In this document: positions 55,437-63,553 of the stretch, piece after piece
Position numbering within the stretch: the first letter of the stretch is position 1
How the letters are laid out: each line of letters starts with the position of its first letter
Assembly (NCBI RefSeq): GCF_014324365.1
Contig: NZ_QEIG01000011.1
Location: 1 to 64,000 of the forward strand
Length of the DNA stretch: 64,000 nt
Source: Algoriphagus sp. AK58
GTDB taxonomy: Bacteria; Bacteroidota; Bacteroidia; Cytophagales; Cyclobacteriaceae
Direction: 5' to 3'
Made by a program: the position numbers and the translations under genes
Notes under the pieces: generated by a model
Databases searched by the model: none
What the model saw: only the letters and a program-made list of their open reading frames with translations
Told to the model about the DNA's origin: nothing

Positions 55437-56730
55437 TTGGAGCAAACGTCTGGCTGAATCTCTGCGAAAGCAGCAGGAGGACAGCCCTCTTCCTTACGAA
55501 CCGGGAGCCTGGGAGGCTTTCGAGAAAAGAAGAAAAGCTGGGGGAATTTCTCCCATGTTTTATTGGATCAGTGGGATAGCAGCCTCTCTGGCAGCGCTTT
55601 TTCTGGTAGGAAACCTGTGGTTTTCTTCCTCAGGTGATCCTTCAGGTGACCTGAAGGATGTTGCAGAAGTCACCCAAAAGTTGCCTGAAGCCATTTCTCA
55701 ATCCGAGGAAGTCAAGGAACAGACTTTGGGGATTGCTCCTGCTTCAGAAGGTAAATCCGGGGATCTGCTGGCGGATTCCCAAGGAAAAACGCTTTCTCAG
55801 CTGACTGAAAAAGTCCAAAGCAGTCGGGTAACTAGCTCGAATCCAAAGCAGGAATTGGTGTTGGCTAATGCTGAAGAACCAGCCAGCAAGCTAGGAGAAA
55901 ATCAGCTATCCCAACCGGAAAATCCAACTGCTTTGGTTGGATCTTTGGCACAGGTGGAGCAAAAACCTGAGCCTCAGGAGGAGAAGACTGTTGCGCCAGC
56001 AATGACCGAAGAAGAGGCTAAGGCCAAGCTTTTGGCACAAATCGGGGAAGAGATGAAAGAGGAGGTGACCGAGGAAGAAACTTATTCCTCTTTGATTTTG
56101 GGCTTTGGGCCGGGATTTGGAAACAGCACCCAAAATAACATTGCCACCTCCGGTTCCAGTTTGGGTTTGGGGGTAAATTATGATTTGAAAGTTGGAGAGA
56201 AGCTATCCCTTGGATCGGGGCTCGGTATAAATTACCTCAACCAATCCAGCCAGAGTCAAGACTATGCTCAGGTAGCAGGATTTTCATCTGCCGTCAAAGA
56301 GACTCAGCAGGTACAGCAGGTGCAGGTAGATATTCCGCTTTATGTGCGCTATCCGGTGACCAGGGATAATTCCATTTCCCTTCAAGCTGGTTTTTCCAAC
56401 CTGATCACCTTCAATCAGCAGGCCGAGCAGGTGGTGTCTTTTACTCGCCAAGTGTATGTTGCGGATGCGCTGAACAGTTCTTCCAACGCATTTACCCTAA
56501 AAACAGAGCAACTTTCCCAAACATCCGACCTGAATGTGCCTTCCCAGCGGTTTTTCCCTTTGGCTACAGCCAATCTGGGGGTAAATATCCGGGTGTATGA
56601 GTCCCGAAAGACCAGCTACTTGGTAATGCCTTTCTACAATTACCCCATTCAAGACATATCCGGTATAGGCCAAAACCCGGGTGTAGTAGGGGCTGCTTTC
56701 AAAGTCAACTTTGGAGCAATCAAAAAATAA
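55423..56730 (+). CDS. anti-sigma-like membrane protein with C-terminal outer-membrane beta-barrel domain
   Basis: 435 residues. No signal peptide: residues 1-43 are hydrophilic (MQEDNWSKRLAESLRKQQED, PYEPGAWEAFEKRRKAGG) and sit before one membrane helix (about 44-66, MFYWISGIAASLAALFLVGN). Then comes a long Glu/Gln/Ser/Pro-rich region (about 68-215) and a beta-rich end (about 218-435) starting SLILGFGPGFGNSTQNN with Gly-rich strands typical of PorT/OmpA-like eight-stranded barrels. This layout suggests one chain from the cytoplasm to the outer membrane, or a barrel-like domain kept in the periplasm. Overlap with the ECF sigma gene by 14 bases implies coupled synthesis and an anti-sigma role for the N terminus (inference). 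Ends just before a strong terminator. Confidence 0.8.
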   Translation: MQEDNWSKRLAESLRKQQEDSPLPYEPGAWEAFEKRRKAGGISPMFYWISGIAASLAALFLVGNLWFSSSGDPSGDLKDVAEVTQKLPEAISQSEEVKEQTLGIAPASEGKSGDLLADSQGKTLSQLTEKVQSSRVTSSNPKQELVLANAEEPASKLGENQLSQPENPTALVGSLAQVEQKPEPQEEKTVAPAMTEEEAKAKLLAQIGEEMKEEVTEEETYSSLILGFGPGFGNSTQNNIATSGSSLGLGVNYDLKVGEKLSLGSGLGINYLNQSSQSQDYAQVAGFSSAVKETQQVQQVQVDIPLYVRYPVTRDNSISLQAGFSNLITFNQQAEQVVSFTRQVYVADALNSSSNAFTLKTEQLSQTSDLNVPSQRFFPLATANLGVNIRVYESRKTSYLVMPFYNYPIQDISGIGQNPGVVGAAFKVNFGAIKK

Positions 56731-56758
56731 GGATCCTTTTGAAAACCAAACCAACGAG

Positions 56759-56789
56759 CCACCCCGGAGTGATCTGGGGTGGTTTTTTT
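56759..56789 (+). terminator. intrinsic terminator of the sigma factor operon
   Basis: CCACCCC (56759-56765) and GGGGTGG (56776-56782) form a GC-rich stem, followed by seven T residues (56783-56789). It starts 29 bp after the stop codon. Confidence 0.9.
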
Positions 56790-56895
56790 GTGACAATACT
56801 TTTCCAAAGTTGAAGGGACTCAGGTTAACTAGATTCAAAAGAAGTTTTAAAGCTTTATTTTCTACCAATGACAGATTTATTTTAGAAGCGAAAAG

Positions 56896-56960
56896 GGTGT
56901 CAGTCCGAGCGGAGTCGAGGATCCTTCAATTTCGAAATTCTCGTCTCTCAAGTGCTCATG
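56896..56960. repeat. dispersed intergenic repeat fragment
   Basis: The segment holding GTCAGTCCGAGCGGAGTCGAGG resembles a dispersed repeat that I recall from many Bacteroidota intergenic regions (read on the other strand as TCGACTCCGCTCGGACTGA). Only one copy is seen in this window, so the call rests on memory. The surrounding gap 56731-57171 otherwise holds two terminators, an inverted repeat and no gene. Confidence 0.4.
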
Positions 56961-57066
56961 GTGACTACAATCCTGCTTTTTGGGTAAATTACCGTAATCT
57001 CTCTTTTTTAAATCCCAATTTTTCTAACTGCAAAGTCGGGAATGTCGCAAAGGGAAGGCAAATTAA

Positions 57067-57099
57067 AACTTTACCAAAGTGTTAAACTTTGGTAAAGTT
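57067..57099. promoter_or_regulatory. 14-bp perfect inverted repeat in a convergent gap
   Basis: AACTTTACCAAAGT (57067-57080) and ACTTTGGTAAAGTT (57086-57099) are exact inverted copies around GTTAA. Each arm is itself nearly palindromic (ACTTT...AAAGT). It is AT-rich and has no T-run, and it lies five bases from the separate terminator of the DUF4397 gene. It may be a second, weaker terminator, a mobile repeat end or a protein site. Confidence 0.4.
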
Positions 57100-57103
57100 A
57101 GGG

Positions 57104-57140
57104 TCAAAAAAAATCCCGAAGCCCACCCCAGGCTTCGGGA
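57104..57140 (-). terminator. intrinsic terminator of the DUF4397 lipoprotein gene
   Basis: TCCCGAAGCC (57114-57123) and GGCTTCGGGA (57131-57140) form a 10-bp perfect stem. On the minus strand it is followed by a run of T (complement of the A-run 57105-57113). It lies about 30 bp downstream of the minus-strand stop codon. Confidence 0.9.
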
Positions 57141-57171
57141 ATCAGATAGTCTAAAAAATTGAGGCAAATCC

Positions 57172-57891
57172 TTAGAAATAGATGTAGTTGGTGATCAGCT
57201 GAAGATCCAGCTTTTTGTCACCACTATTCACACTTTTTAAGCCGCGGACAATGAGCGTATAGACTCTTCTGCCTTTGAGTTCCAGACTGCCGGAGGTGAG
57301 CAATGGCGCCCCTCCTGATTGGTCTAAGACAGTGAAGGTCATATTGCCGGACTGTAATTCTTTAAATTCAGAGACACCTTTGAAGCTCAATCCGGTAAAA
57401 AGGTTTCCAGCAGTACCCCCAACAGAAACATTGATCGGACCTGCGTCCGGAGAAAGATTCACTACCCTAAGTTGGATTTTGTTGGTGGCAGGCTCGGTCC
57501 ACACATCCTTTACAATAAGGGCATCGATCGCAGGAGCTTGATTGACTACAAACATGGAGTAAACCGAATCGGCTGCCAATTTGAATTGTTTTTCCACCAA
57601 TGAAGTGGCCGAATTGAAAGGAGCGATTCGGAAATTTCTTTCACCGGGATAAAAGGCACTGTACGCCAATACTTCGGAGTACTGAAGCGGTGTGGAAGTC
57701 ACCCGGTTGGAGTTGGCAAAAATGTCCAATGCCGGAGCATCAGGCGACCCCTGGAATATAGAAACATAGGCAGCAGGAGGCAGCTGTGGAGCATCAAAGT
57801 CATTGAGACAACCGGTGAGAAAAGAACCTCCCAAGAGGATCAAAGCGCCAATCAAACCCTTTCTGAACAGGGAATTTTTGGAAATAATCAT
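57172..57891 (-). CDS. DUF4397 lipoprotein
   Basis: 239 residues. A lipoprotein signal (FRKGLIGALILLGGSFLTGC, lipobox FLTGC, Cys28) anchors it to a membrane, probably the outer one. The mature protein has two beta-sandwich units: YVSIFQGSPDAPALDIFANS (about 42-135) and LRVVNLSPDAGPINVSVGG (about 145-225). The 'SPDAP.LDI' and 'LSPDAG.I.V' blocks are typical of DUF4397, common in Bacteroidota surface lipoproteins. Function unknown; a structural or adhesive role is possible. Single gene with a strong terminator; 199 bp separate it from the divergent pyruvate kinase-like gene. Confidence 0.88.
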   Translation of the reverse strand: MIISKNSLFRKGLIGALILLGGSFLTGCLNDFDAPQLPPAAYVSIFQGSPDAPALDIFANSNRVTSTPLQYSEVLAYSAFYPGERNFRIAPFNSATSLVEKQFKLAADSVYSMFVVNQAPAIDALIVKDVWTEPATNKIQLRVVNLSPDAGPINVSVGGTAGNLFTGLSFKGVSEFKELQSGNMTFTVLDQSGGAPLLTSGSLELKGRRVYTLIVRGLKSVNSGDKKLDLQLITNYIYF

Positions 57892-58090
57892 ATGTGTTGG
57901 ATTTAGTTTTAAAATTCAAAACCATGACGATCTTCAATCGGAAAACGCTTCAACCTATTCTTAGAAAAAAATGGAAGTATCCAAAAGCATTGATGATGAG
58001 AGGAATTTGTTTTTGGAATCATCAAAAATTAGGAATGAGGGAGTGTTTAATTGACTAAGAAATGGGAAATTACACCTCCCAAAATGCCCG

Positions 58091-59554
58091 ATGATGGATT
58101 CCATTAGGACCGAAATAAAAAAGCAACTTCTTCATTTGGATGCTGAAATGATCCAAGTGGAAGGGCAGTTTAGAGATTTGTTAAGCCGTCTGCCAGCAGA
58201 AAACAGGGAGTCAGCGCTCAACTTTCTCCAGTACCTCATTTTGAGGAAAACGGATATTCAGGAATTGCAGCATCAGTTGCATGTCTATGGATTGTCCTCT
58301 TTGGCAAGTTGCGAGAGCCACACGCATCGGCAAATTCAGGTAACCATGGAACGTCTTGGGGTAAAAATCCTTCATCCGGCCGTTTGTACGATGGATTACG
58401 GTTTGCAAAAGATGGAAGAGCGGAGTCATAGACTTTTTGGAGCTCCCCGTGAGACTTGGCCTTCCTCCGTGATGGTCACCATGGATGCCTCTTTCTTGGA
58501 AGAGAAAAATCAGATGGAAGCCCTGCTTAAAAACGGAATGGGGGTGGCCCGTATCAACTGTGCCCATGATGATGAATCCGTTTGGCTCAAGATGATCGAG
58601 AAAATTGGCGAAGCCAGTAAAAAAACAGGCCTGCCTTGCAAGATTCATATTGACCTGGCAGGTCCCAAAATCCGGACTGTACTTCTGAAAAAAGGAAAAG
58701 AAGAAGGAAAAGCGGAAATCAAAAAAGGGGATAAAATTTGGCTTAGTGAACGGGGAAAGGGGTTTTCTTCCAAGCAGGTAGTCATCAGTCCCAATGAACC
58801 CGGAGTGGTGCAGACCCTCAGGGTCGGTGAGCGGGTGTTTATTGATGATGGATTGATTTTGGGACGTGTGGATAAAGTCACTGACAAGGGCGTGGCGCTC
58901 AAAGTGGAGCGGATTTCCTCCAAAAAGCCCATGATCAAAGCAGAAAAAGGAATCAATTTTCCGGATTCTGAGTTGGCAGTGCCTTCTTTGACGCGATTTG
59001 ATAAGTCCTGCCTGCCCTTTGTCTGTAAATATGCCGATACGGTTGGTTTTTCTTTTGTCAGAAAGCCTGAAGATCTGACAGAGCTCCGGGATGAAATGAG
59101 GACGTACACCTCGAGCATCCCTCCTGTGATTCTCAAAATCGAAACCCAGGAAGCAGTCGTCCGATTACCTGAGCTCCTGTTGGAAGGGATGAAAGAGCAG
59201 GATTTTGGAGTGATGATTGCCCGGGGTGATTTGGCTGTGGAGATCGGTTTTGAGCGCTTGGTAGAGATTCAGGAGGAAATATCCTGGCTTTGCGAGGCCG
59301 CCCATGTGCCGGTGATCTGGGCTACCCAAGTACTGGAAAACCTGCATAAATCCGGAATCGCTTCACGTGCAGAAATTACGGATGCAGGACGGGCAGCCAT
59401 GGCCGAATGCATCATGATCAACAAAGGAGATCATACACTGGAGGTACTCAAATCGTTGAAAGACATCGCCAAGAGAAGCAGGGCCCTGAAAGTCAAAAAC
59501 AGGTTGACTTTTCGCCCCTTAAAAATCGCCGAGCGTTTTTTTGAAAGGGTATAA
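58091..59554 (+). CDS. atypical pyruvate kinase
   Basis: 487 residues. An N-terminal helical extension of about 120 residues precedes a pyruvate-kinase barrel (about 125-480); the usual C-terminal regulatory domain is absent. Active-site positions are largely kept: Arg154 and Asn156 (GVARINCAHD), Asp188 and Arg195 (DLAGPKIRT), Lys349 and Glu351 (ILKIETQ), Asp380 (IARGDLAVE) and Thr412 (ATQVLE). The muscle-enzyme Glu117 position is Lys193, and Ser77 is Ala158, both changes linked to K+-independent activity. The usual SGETA segment is replaced by NKGDH. It probably transfers phosphate from phosphoenolpyruvate to ADP without K+, or has a related specialised role. Single gene with its own terminator. 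Confidence 0.85.
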   Translation: MMDSIRTEIKKQLLHLDAEMIQVEGQFRDLLSRLPAENRESALNFLQYLILRKTDIQELQHQLHVYGLSSLASCESHTHRQIQVTMERLGVKILHPAVCTMDYGLQKMEERSHRLFGAPRETWPSSVMVTMDASFLEEKNQMEALLKNGMGVARINCAHDDESVWLKMIEKIGEASKKTGLPCKIHIDLAGPKIRTVLLKKGKEEGKAEIKKGDKIWLSERGKGFSSKQVVISPNEPGVVQTLRVGERVFIDDGLILGRVDKVTDKGVALKVERISSKKPMIKAEKGINFPDSELAVPSLTRFDKSCLPFVCKYADTVGFSFVRKPEDLTELRDEMRTYTSSIPPVILKIETQEAVVRLPELLLEGMKEQDFGVMIARGDLAVEIGFERLVEIQEEISWLCEAAHVPVIWATQVLENLHKSGIASRAEITDAGRAAMAECIMINKGDHTLEVLKSLKDIAKRSRALKVKNRLTFRPLKIAERFFERV

Positions 59555-59559
59555 AAAGT

Positions 59560-59594
59560 AAAGACCTCAGGTAAAATGCCTAAGGTCTTTTTTT
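59560..59594. terminator. bidirectional terminator between pyruvate kinase and AsmA-like genes
   Basis: AAAGACCTCAGG and CCTAAGGTCTTT form a stem with one mismatch around TAAAATG, with T-runs on both sides (plus strand after 59587; minus strand ACTTTTTAT). It separates two convergent genes whose stops are 65 bp apart. Confidence 0.85.
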
Positions 59595-59619
59595 GGAAAT
59601 CTCTCGGAATTGGATAATT

Positions 59620-62616
59620 CTAGAGATTATTGGTCTTGGTGGTATCGGGTTTAGGTTTGGGCTTTACTAAAAGTCCTTTAAGAAGTGTTTTCGCTTCTTC
59701 TACTGCCTTATCCTTGGTCTGGATTCCTTTTTTCTCGAGCTCCTTTTTCAAACTGTCTTGGGCCAGATCGGCTTTGAGCTTAAGTTCCTGTTTGAGGCTA
59801 TCCTGAATCGCTTGGAATTCCTGAGTTGCTTTTGCCTGCAAGTTTTGTTTTTCCGAGTCAACTCTGGACTTCAGGGCATTGGTCAGCAATGCTTCGATGC
59901 TGTTCCCTCCGGCAAGGGAGATTTTGGGCTGGTTGTAGCTCCCGCTAAGGTTGATAGAGACCGGAATCAACGTCGACTCATTGGCCTGGGTACCGGAAAT
60001 ATTGGCCAAAAGTGTGTTTGCTTGAGTACCAAATTTGCCTGCAGGTACCTGCATATTGAGCAGGTAGTTCATCGATCCGTCAAATCCCGCACTTCCCTGA
60101 ATGGTGGTCTGATAGTCCCAAAGCTTCAGATCAAAAGGTTTGATTTCCATCCGTCCGTTTTCGATATCTACGGGTATACTTAGATTTCGGAGAGAAAGAG
60201 TGTTCCCGTCTTTTAGTCCTGTCAGACTCGTGACTCCTTGGAGAATGGGGCTGTTTCTCAAAGCCGCCTCGGTGACTTTCAGAATACCGTGAATATCCAA
60301 AGAGGGCAATAGCGGCATCATATCCTGTCCCAACAATCCTGAGAAACTGATGGATGTGTTTACTGCGCCGGTGATGTCCTTGGCAATCGGGGCAAAGGCT
60401 TGTACGGTGGTAAGGCTTTGGAAGGCTTTGGCAATGCTCAGTTCCGAAATATCCAGACTTAGGTCAAAAGCCGGCGTGGCCAGGTTTCTTGGGTCATAGC
60501 TTCCATTTAGGCGAATCCTGCCATCCAAGACTTGCATGCCGGCATCGGAAAATTGGAGCACGCCTTCCCTGAGTATCAAATTACCGCGTACTTCTTTGAG
60601 GGAAAGGTTATCGTAGAGTACTTCTCCTGCCGCTACACGCATAGCAAAGTCCAGATTGGCAGGAAGCTGTATTACTTCCAGTTTTCCGTCTTCTGAAGGA
60701 GTGGAGGTTTGGCTCATCCATTCGTTCACATCAAATTTTGAGCTGGTCAAACTGAGTTGACCTTTAAGAATCCCGGTCTCGGAAAGCAGGTAATCCATGT
60801 ATCCTGACAGGTAGCCTTCAGCTTCCAAGGGACTTTTCCCAAGTTGGGATCTGATTTTGGAAAGGCTGGCACGCTGAGGACTGAATTCCAATTGCGCCTC
60901 TTCGATTTTTACTCCCTGAGGGTACTCGGTGGATCTATAGAAAAGATCCCGGACAGCCATATTTCCGCTGGCTTGAACCTTTTCATAGCGCTTGGCTTCC
61001 ACATCGGCATAGGAACCCGAGCTGGCAAGATCGGCCTGAATTTTTCCGGAAAGCGTGGTGCCTTCCATGGGAAATATGGACGTGAGCTTTTCCAGATCCA
61101 CTGCGCCGCTGACCGCTCCATTCCAGTTAAGTTTGTCAAAATCTCGAATGCTCAGATTGCCGGATATTTTTTCATCTTCGAGCACAAAGCCAAATGAACT
61201 TATCTCCAGTAGAAAATCATCCATGCTGCCATTGGTACTTTGGATGTTGGCTTTGGCTTGAATTTGTTCCAGCGGTACGGGATAGCCCGTGTTTTTTATA
61301 TATCCATCAGTCAGGCTAAAATTTGCCTGTATGGCGGGAAGCGCCTTGCTGTCTTGATTGTATTTGCCTTTGGCGGTAGCCTGTAGATCAAGCAATCCGG
61401 AAAGCTCAGTGTCTTGAACCGGAAATACAGAGGTCAGCTCTTTGAGGTTAAGCCTTCCGTTCAAGTTGCCTTCCATGGGATAATCCCGGAGATTTTCTAC
61501 CAAGAGCCGCCCTGAAATCGGATTAGACCCCACTTTCATGGAGAAGACGGGTATTTCTATACGGGTGTTTTCTAGTTGAGGAGTTTCATTTTTCGCCTGA
61601 AACTGAAGGTTAATTTCATTCACAGGCATGGGTAAGTCGGGGTATTGAAACATTCCGTCTTTTACTTCCAACTTAATGTCAAATGCCGGAATGGCTGTAT
61701 CAGTGTACATCCCTTTGACAAAGCCTTCGAAAGCCATGGTTCCGGAGGTATTGATCTCGGAAAAATCTTCCCGGTACATGCCTGGTACCAAAGAGAGAAG
61801 TTGTTTGAAATCAGTTTGTGGACTTTTGAAATTCAAATCCAGCTCAATGCCTTCTTCTGGAAGGGCCACAAATCCTCCCAAATCAAAGAGAAAATCATTC
61901 AAAGCAAACTGTCCCTTTTCGAAGGCGAATTTCATTTGATTCATATCCACCTTCAGGAGGGTTTCACCGGTAAACCGCTTATTGTTGAGGTAATGAATGC
62001 CTTCATAGCTCATGTCGGCGATGGTGGAGGATAACCTTATCGGCAGGTCATAAATTTCCTGGGTAAAAGCTCCACTTCCCCTGGCTTCGATGCCTCCCAT
62101 TGCCAGCAAAAATTGGAGAGGCCGGTCTTCATAGATCAGATTTAGGTTGCTGACTTCGATTTCCTGGATTTCCACTTTAAACTGGCTTTCCTCTTCCCCA
62201 ACCGAAGGTTCGGATTCCTTGAGGATGTCATAATTTGCTGACCCGTCTTCCAACACTTTGACGTAGACATCTCCTCCGTTAAAGTAAAGTCCCGTGAGTG
62301 TGGGAGTTTTGTCAAAAAGCACTGATTTCAAATTGAAAGTCAGATCCAAGCGGTCCCCATGAATCAGCGTGTCGGATTCGAACTGATCTATACCTACAAT
62401 TCCAAAGCCTCCAAGGCCGGCGCTTACTTTGGGGAAGTGACGGAAGATGCTCAGAGAGATCTGTTCAGGATCAAAAAGTACCCGGGCATTAAGCGATTGA
62501 TTGATCTCTTTTTCAATCCTTGCCACGATTTGGTCTTTGAATAAAACGGGAATCGCAAGCGCCAAACCCATAAGCAAAATCAAAATTCCTGTAAAAATCA
62601 GTATCGTCTTTTTCAT
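59620..62616 (-). CDS. AsmA-family envelope protein
   Basis: 998 residues. One N-terminal membrane helix (ILIFTGILILLMGLALAIPV) is followed by FKDQIVARIEKEINQSLNAR and SLSIFRHFPKVSAGLGGFGI, the family's opening blocks. A very long beta-rich periplasmic region contains repeated units such as GNLNGRLNLKELTSVFPVQD, SGAVDLEKLTSIFPMEG and related strings. AsmA-like C-terminal segments near 860-920 (KLWDYQTTIQGSAGFDGSMN) come before an Ala/Lys/Gln-rich coiled coil (about 930-985). AsmA-like proteins of this size form hydrophobic grooves that help move phospholipids towards the outer membrane. Single gene, converging on the pyruvate kinase gene. Confidence 0.88.
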   Translation of the reverse strand: MKKTILIFTGILILLMGLALAIPVLFKDQIVARIEKEINQSLNARVLFDPEQISLSIFRHFPKVSAGLGGFGIVGIDQFESDTLIHGDRLDLTFNLKSVLFDKTPTLTGLYFNGGDVYVKVLEDGSANYDILKESEPSVGEEESQFKVEIQEIEVSNLNLIYEDRPLQFLLAMGGIEARGSGAFTQEIYDLPIRLSSTIADMSYEGIHYLNNKRFTGETLLKVDMNQMKFAFEKGQFALNDFLFDLGGFVALPEEGIELDLNFKSPQTDFKQLLSLVPGMYREDFSEINTSGTMAFEGFVKGMYTDTAIPAFDIKLEVKDGMFQYPDLPMPVNEINLQFQAKNETPQLENTRIEIPVFSMKVGSNPISGRLLVENLRDYPMEGNLNGRLNLKELTSVFPVQDTELSGLLDLQATAKGKYNQDSKALPAIQANFSLTDGYIKNTGYPVPLEQIQAKANIQSTNGSMDDFLLEISSFGFVLEDEKISGNLSIRDFDKLNWNGAVSGAVDLEKLTSIFPMEGTTLSGKIQADLASSGSYADVEAKRYEKVQASGNMAVRDLFYRSTEYPQGVKIEEAQLEFSPQRASLSKIRSQLGKSPLEAEGYLSGYMDYLLSETGILKGQLSLTSSKFDVNEWMSQTSTPSEDGKLEVIQLPANLDFAMRVAAGEVLYDNLSLKEVRGNLILREGVLQFSDAGMQVLDGRIRLNGSYDPRNLATPAFDLSLDISELSIAKAFQSLTTVQAFAPIAKDITGAVNTSISFSGLLGQDMMPLLPSLDIHGILKVTEAALRNSPILQGVTSLTGLKDGNTLSLRNLSIPVDIENGRMEIKPFDLKLWDYQTTIQGSAGFDGSMNYLLNMQVPAGKFGTQANTLLANISGTQANESTLIPVSINLSGSYNQPKISLAGGNSIEALLTNALKSRVDSEKQNLQAKATQEFQAIQDSLKQELKLKADLAQDSLKKELEKKGIQTKDKAVEEAKTLLKGLLVKPKPKPDTTKTNNL

Positions 62617-62956
62617 TTTATGTCTGTTTGCTCATGTATTGGTAACGATGGGTTAGTGCTTTAGATTCAGAATTGATAGATGAAAACTCTGATCCGGATT
62701 TTATTTAGCAACAATTAAGGAAAGTAAGAAACTCTCTAAAATGAAGCCAATTTGATTTTTGGGTGAGATGCCTTCCCATTTTACCTGTAGTGGCTTATCC
62801 GCCAAAAAACTGTCTGCCATTTTGGGTTCAATCAAAATTCTTTCTAAAACTAATTACTTCTATGCTGTTGCTTTACAATTAGTTTCAAATGATTTGGCAC
62901 ACTAATGGTTAATATAAATTATCACACCCAAACTGCTTAATATCACCCCTTAATCA
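62617..62956. other. divergent intergenic region with inverted repeat
   Basis: 340 bp between the AsmA-like gene (minus) and the NTF2-like gene (plus), so both promoters should lie here. AAACTAATT (62847-62855) and AATTAGTTT (62877-62885) form a perfect 9-bp inverted repeat with a 21-base spacer. TTG at 62868-62870 followed 19 bases later by ATGATTTG is a weak promoter-like match towards the plus-strand gene. No gene is present. Confidence 0.4.
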
Positions 62957-63340
62957 ATGCCCATGGAGACTCTCATGCCAGAATCCAATTCCATTTCCCT
63001 ATCTGAAGAAAAATTTTCCAGTTTGATGGAAGGAGATTTAGAGACCTTTTCCGCTCTTTTTGACGAAAAAGGACTCATGTTTTACCCTAACGGAAAAGTA
63101 GAAACCAAACCGGAACTCCTGGAAAGATTAAAGTCCAAGAAAACTGTCTTCTTAGCCTTAGACCTCAAAAAATGTATCTCCAGATCCTATGGAACTACCT
63201 CGGTGGTTCATGGAGAAGGTTTGTTCACCATTAACCTTCAAGGGGAAGAGCTTTCCGAAAAACTCAACTTCATCGATGTGTGGGTGGAGCGTGAAAATGG
63301 CTGGAAGTTGGTGTCTTCGCACTTTATCAAGATGGTGTGA
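62957..63340 (+). CDS. NTF2-like (SnoaL/DUF4440-type) small protein
   Basis: 127 residues with the cone-shaped alpha+beta NTF2 fold pattern: helix SLMEGDLETFSALFDEKGLM, strand FYPNGKVETKPELLERLK, and the strand series SRSYGTTSVVHGEGLFTI and KLNFIDVWVERENGWKLVSS. The ending NGWKLVSSHFIK is typical of the DUF4440/SnoaL-like group, which includes small enzymes and binding proteins, so no function can be given. No signal peptide. A nearer in-frame ATG (62975) would drop only the first six residues. Convergent with the oxidoreductase gene, separated by a bidirectional terminator. Confidence 0.82.
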   Translation: MPMETLMPESNSISLSEEKFSSLMEGDLETFSALFDEKGLMFYPNGKVETKPELLERLKSKKTVFLALDLKKCISRSYGTTSVVHGEGLFTINLQGEELSEKLNFIDVWVERENGWKLVSSHFIKMV

Positions 63341-63419
63341 TTTGCTAAAAATGGAAAATTTTAAACCATAGAAATCCATTAGGGTAGCATCCCGAAGGGT
63401 TTTGGTTTTTATAATGAAA

Positions 63420-63453
63420 AACAGCCCAAGGAGGACTCCTTGGGCTGTTTTGG
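63420..63453. terminator. bidirectional intrinsic terminator
   Basis: AACAGCCCAAGGAG and CTCCTTGGGCTGTT pair over 14 bp, with A residues on one side and a TTTTGG run on the other. It lies between the convergent NTF2-like and oxidoreductase genes and fits both. Confidence 0.88.
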
Positions 63454-63516
63454 TTTTATTTATCCTTGGTTAAACCTTCGAAATTTTTGGAAACTTCAAA
63501 GGTTAACTCTTCCGCC

Positions 63517-63540
63517 GTGGTCTGTGTCTCCACAGACCAC
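63517..63540. repeat. short perfect inverted repeat near an oxidoreductase stop codon
   Basis: GTGGTCTGTG (63517-63526) and CACAGACCAC (63531-63540) are exact inverted copies around TCTC. It lies 14 bases beyond the oxidoreductase stop. It is GC-rich but without a T-run, so it may be a dispersed repeat or a 3'-end stabiliser rather than a terminator. Confidence 0.55.
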
Positions 63541-63553
63541 TATATTCAATTAA

